A DNA stretch of 20,293 bases from Ophiothrix spiculata (taxonomy: Eukaryota > Echinodermata > Ophiuroidea > Amphilepidida > Ophiotrichidae). The stretch lies in assembly GCA_000969725.1 (NCBI GenBank), contig JXSR01S011431.1; one strand, written 5' to 3'. A program made the position numbers and the translations under genes. Below are positions 13,001-19,000 of the stretch, piece by piece. Under the pieces are notes generated by a model that was not told the origin of the DNA, searched no databases, and saw only the letters and a list, made by a program, of their open reading frames with translations. Positions within the stretch are counted from its first letter, which is position 1, and each line of letters begins with the position of its first letter.

Positions 13001-16000
13001 AACTTCACCCGTCCATATCTGCATATCAGTTTTGCCACAACGCTGTACCTTTTGATGTGCACAGACACATTACACAGACAGCCATACTCCCCAGTCAATC
13101 TTTCTGATGACACAAACATCCTACCTGTACAGTTAAGCATTTCAGTGTTGACCACAGATTCATCAGGAAATCATCCTTCTGCACAGCTCTGTCCTCCCCT
13201 TGCTCAAGTGTCTTTGTATCTGCTTCTTGTTCAGTTGGCTTTGGTTTTGGTTGAATCTTGGCAGGCTGTTGGACTGAAGTTTCCTTTGGGTGGGAAGCAG
13301 ATTCTGTGAAAGTAAAAATGTTAGGGTATGTTTATTGAGAAGTGGTCAAAATTATGTGGCGATGAAAAAAAAAACACCTGCACAAAGGTGACCTTGAATT
13401 CGAATTCCATTCTTACACTTAATTTGTGTGCTATTCAACATCCAAGCAATATATTGTTGGAACAACTGAGAGAAAGCTTGAAGCAGAGGCTGATGATTAC
13501 AATTATTTTTATTTATTACATTATGCTCTTTTTTGAGATAAATTTGGATACTTTGCACTTTAAATTCTCCGTCAATATTGCATTTTAAGTGAAGCTAAAT
13601 AAAAATCAAAAATCATGACATTACTGGTTGTGCAATATATTACCTTTTGAAGACTGCTTTATCTTTGATGATTCCACAGATGATGCCCTTTCACTGATGA
13701 CCTTTGACCTGATAACTGGCCTGGGTTGGTATAGCAACCATGAGTAAATGATGGGGTCAAGGCACACAGATGAACCTTGGATGTCAACAAGAATGACGCC
13801 ACATCCATCTATGAAAAAAAAACCCAAGTATAACATTCAGAAAATAAGGTTAAAATTATTGCACATTAAGTAAAAAAGGATAATTGGCAGATGGCAAAAA
13901 TCATATTCTGGTTTTCGGTATTTCCTTAGCAAATATTATTTAGGAATGGAGCTTACTTGGGCCACAGTGGTCAGCGAACACCTGTAAAGTGTGCAGAGGC
14001 CGAGTGGTAATACAAATCTGGGAGGCATAGCGCACTATAAATCCCCAGTATTTTTTTTTTACATTAAAAAAAAACATGACAACAAAACTAATGGATTGCA
14101 GGATGTATTGTCCTTAGTGATGACGGCTCAAAAACAACAAATTAAAGAAAAAACTTTTAGTTTTTTATTCCACAGACTTTTAGTTTTTTATTATGAAATA
14201 AACAACTATAAAAATAGCATTGCCAATTCAAAACCTTTATCCATTTTAATTACTTCACAAAATTTCACCAGATGATGAAAAAAGATTTGCCAGACACTTT
14301 TTTGAAGAATGTTAATTTCCATATTTTCAATCTTTTGAAGATTACCTTTTTAATGACAAATTTACACAACCAAGCTTGCAGTAATATACTGGATTAAGTT
14401 TCTTAATCTTATTGCATAAAATCTATCACTTTACTTTACGTCCAATTAGTTTATTTGCGTAAAAAAAAGGAAAGAACAAACTGAATAATTGCAAACTTTG
14501 AAAATGACTACGGACCCATTTATTGCTACTCACCTGAGCCAGTCTCATCTCCCTTTGCTTTGGGCAACTGAACTGTGAAGGTTAAAAGGTCATTCATAAG
14601 GTCAGAGTTCACTGGAGAGTCAGACTGCAAAAACTGAGTTGAATGTAGCTTGGATGTATCCATGGGTCCTTGGTACAAAATAGTTGTAGTCTCACGACCT
14701 TTGTCTAAAGAGAAATAAAGAACATTGAAACAAATAAACGACATCAGTAATTTATAACAGGTACACATAACCAGACAAACCTCAAGATAAGACAAAATAT
14801 GTCATTTAAAAAAAAAATAGAAGTACATAGGAACAATACTCATATTAAATGAGTTGAAATCGCTTCTTACATCATTGCTTCTCAATATACAGTAACAAAC
14901 AAACATGGGAATAAAAATCAACAAAGCAAGATGGAAATGATTAAAAACTGGTAAAAACATCCATAAAATTGGGCTGGAAAGGCAAAACCAGGCTGTAATA
15001 AGATACTGAACCATATTTATATTTTAGGTTTACACATAAGGCTTCTAATAAAAACAAGCTGAAGTACTGGAACCATTGAGTCTTTATTTATCCATTCAAG
15101 TTGTTGGTAATTTACTATAAGTTTTACTGAGTTTTATTATAAATTATAAAACTCACCATTTTAAAATCAGATTCATTCAGTTTAGTTTAGAAAATAATTC
15201 AAATTTACAGCTAAAACTGTCACTTGATTTGTCCATCTGAGTCTGCCCCACCGAAGTACCGATAGAATGTGCTCTATACGGAAGCACTTCTAAGTGAAGT
15301 GAAATGGTTGTGACGATCTACCTGCAGCGAATCACGAGCGCTTTGTTTCCTATTCGGTCAAAAGGCGCTATACAAATGCCATTATTATTATTATTATTAT
15401 TATTATTATAAGAAATACGAATGACCAACTAAACTTTACAGAGTCACATCTTCAAAAGGGCAGCTAAAATTTGTTTTGCATAAACATACCTAAAGCTTGC
15501 ATTGCTATGTGTGCCTTTCCAATGGTGCCAGATGATGCCATCACTATTTCATTTTCTGAATACTTGACCTCCATGTTGGTCATTGTGCCAGATAACACGG
15601 GCTGACCACTTGGTACAGTTTTTGCTGCAAAAACAAAACAAACAAACAAACAATATAGTTAATCAAATAATATCTCTTCAATTTTATTAAAGAAAACCCT
15701 CATCCAATAAGATTTTCCACTTCGGTAAATTTGATAAATTTAAAACATTGTGAAATCAGCCATTTTTTGAGTAAAACTTTAACAGGGAAATGTGGACAAA
15801 GCAAGAAAAAATTACATTTGGGCCTACAGTGTTTGATGAAATCTTCTTGTAACAGTTTGCCCATATGAAGACAGGTGCTTTTTTTTCTTGTCGACTTATG
15901 GAATGGAACATCTACTTCTTTTAAAGTGTTTTTCCGCATTTATTCATGTTTCTATCACAAAAATAACATGTTCAATGTCTTTAAGTTTAAAACATGAATA

Positions 16001-19000
16001 ACACACTAATACATGTTATCTGCATTCTCCAACACGGCTAGTATGTTACATGTTTTTAAAATAAATCGTTACTAAGAGCCATTTTTTACCTGATGGTTTG
16101 AATACATCTTCCAAGAGGCTTGTTTCCTGACACCAAGAAGTCTTAGCTGTCTCATCTGTTACCCAACTTTGATAAATGTCTAACAACAGCAACACTTGAG
16201 CCTTGGTTATGTTCAACGAAACACCTGGTACTTCCACTAAGACCTCTTTCTGAGAACGATTTGAGTCCGTCCTGGAAGGAAATAAAAAAAATGTTACAGA
16301 AGTTACAGATTTGTAAATTTACAAAACGTAATCAAAAGTGCTGACCTACAGTAGTGATTTTAGAATTTGATAGGATTTTAAAATCTGGTGTCCTTTTAAA
16401 CTTTGAAAAAAGGTAAGAAAATCCATTTTCTATTTTTCCTTTCCTCCTGCTTTACTCCTACCAAAAATATAAACTTCATCGCTTACAGATCAAAATACAG
16501 TCATTCTCACTCTGCAGGCACACATAGTGTAAAACCCTTCACCCTACTTCAGCAGAAATTCAAAAATTTCTTTTTTTTCCCATTTTGAATTCCACTGATT
16601 CTATTTTTATTCAAATATAAATAGAACAGTTATAAATTTGTCATACTGGAATGGTCCTACGAGATCATGCATGCTTTTAAGACAAACTTAATTCCTGAAA
16701 AATATAGTCATTAAGTGACAGATGAAGCCTTGATTTGAGGTAATCATAGACCTTTTCAAACCGATCTTTTCCGAAGATACCTGAAAACTTTCCTATCGTT
16801 TCCGAAAATAAACAGTACCTCAGTGCCTCATTTTTTGACAAAGTTCGACACTTCTACAGTATGTTTCCAACAACGACGAACGTTGCCGTTTTTATCATGC
16901 ACTTTTGCGGTACTATCATTTTTTGTTTTCACTGTTGTCTGCAACTGCTGTGGCACGTGACCATGTTTTCTGAAGTTTTCCGATCGCTGTTTGAAAAGAT
17001 CTATATCACTTCTAAAAGAGTTGTAACAGGAAAATAGGAAAAAATGCAAGAGGTGACTTAAATAAAAGATTATTTGAAGAATACATACCTTTTATATAAT
17101 CGCAATTGTGCATCTACACGCTCCTGTTTGACAAAGGCATTGGAAGGTCTGTAATTATCTTTGGATTCGATTTAAAAGCAATAACATGTGTTTATCTACT
17201 ACCTTTTGCATAACCATGTCTTTAAAATCGGAATATTGTTTTAAGTACTTACCAATACATAGGAAGAACCAGATTTTTTTGGTATGCTGCCGAACTACAC
17301 GATGGAAGAATGTTGAGAACCAGAGGTGAAAGGTCACAGGATGTATCGATTAATGAAAGACCAATTTGACAACCAAATAGCTGAAATACGAAGAAATAAA
17401 ATTTTTCTTGGATAAATAAGTTTTGAATTTGCCTATAGTAGCTTAACCTTTGTGAAAGAACCCTGCAGTGAATAGTTGTTTTGTAAAATTTAGCCATTAA
17501 TGGAATTAAAGGATTAATATTTGATAAACAAACACACAAACTTTAAGCAATACTATAAGATTTTGATCAAAAATGATTTATAGTAAAAACATCATAAAAT
17601 GAAGAAATATGACTATCTTAAAGCGTTGCCAAGTGTATTTTGTCAAAAAAATTGTTTTGCCACTTAAAAATAAATAAAAAGGACATGCACATGCTTTCCT
17701 ATACTAATACATGTTGAATTAAATTCGGGATTGCGAATTTAATTCAACAAATGGCCATTACTGAAAAAGTAGGCATCTTTGAGCCAAATCGTTTGGAGGG
17801 TATTTATATCTACCAAAAACAAACCCAATAAGCCCAAAAAATCAAAAGTCATGGATGACAGGGGGCGCTTCATTTTTAACACTTTATAGTATTGCTTTAA
17901 CATACATCTTCACACAAACTAACATTTTCAAAACAGGAGCTCAAAGACTGAGCACAATTGGAAACCTCTTTTATTCCTTCATGCTAACATACACTCACCT
18001 TGAGGTACATGTGAGCATAGCAATGATGCATCAGATTGCCACTGGCTTGAGGGAGCCTAGACACTGCCCTCACAAGCTTACGTCCATACATGGGTACAGT
18101 GCTCTGTATGTCAATACGCTCAGACTGTAGACACAGTGCAGGAAGAGGCCCCTTAGTTTGATGATATATAGATGATTGCTGTGTGATCTCCATTGGGAAC
18201 CCAGATGAGAGACAGGGAGGATGATCTGCTGCTAAGACAATGACGTTGAGGTCCAGAAAAGTAATGTGAGTTGAGCGTGATGGGATGGCTTCCTCTATAG
18301 CTGCAACTTGTTCTGCTGTAGGAACTGGGCGATTTTCATCCACAATTTCTGTCAAAATTAAATAAAAGTTGACTAAGAATTAAGAGAAATACAAGTTTAC
18401 AGCAAAATAAAAAACATTTCACTTTGACAAAATTAAAACTGCAATCTTTTATATACATAATGGGGTTAAGGGGGGAAGCACGTTACTCAATTTTACGTTT
18501 TTGCAAATTTTTTTCACTATAACTTTTGAACAAAGTGCTAAAAGTTAAAAAAAGTATACATTTCCAGAAAGGAATTTTCACAAGGAACATACATGATGGT
18601 GATGGTGATTTTTGACCCAAAATCACAAGTTTTGAGAAAATCACAAAAAACAACAACATTTTTTGGCCATTTGGGCTTCCGGACAAGCTAAAAATAACAA
18701 TTTTTTTTAAAAATGACCTTTGAATGGGAATTGTAATTTAAAACACTCACTCAGATGTTGCGTCATTTTTACTTTTTAGGAATTTGGCCAATTTTTTGAT
18801 TTTCATGCCAAATAAGGTCAAAAAATGACAACAAATGGAAAAAAGTGAATTTGTAACAATCTATATTTGTAACAATCTATGACTTTTCAAATTTGCAATT
18901 TTTCTTTCTAGTCTTGGCAAAAATGGTAAAATCTGCAATTTCTGCCACTGTTTGGGGCATTGATTCATACCAGTCTTGGCAATGATTGCTGTTACCATGC

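Noticed and set aside
13052..13309. 85-codon open frame on the plus strand
   Set aside because: It lies antisense to exon e12 and shows no recognisable protein.
16828..16830. TGA at the end of e7 as a selenocysteine codon
   Set aside because: There is no SECIS-like structure visible, VPS13B is not a selenoprotein, and skipping e6/e7 gives a normal frame.
18483..18686. Minus-strand 67-codon open frame
   Set aside because: It is a T/A-rich low-complexity intron sequence without splice support or a recognisable family.
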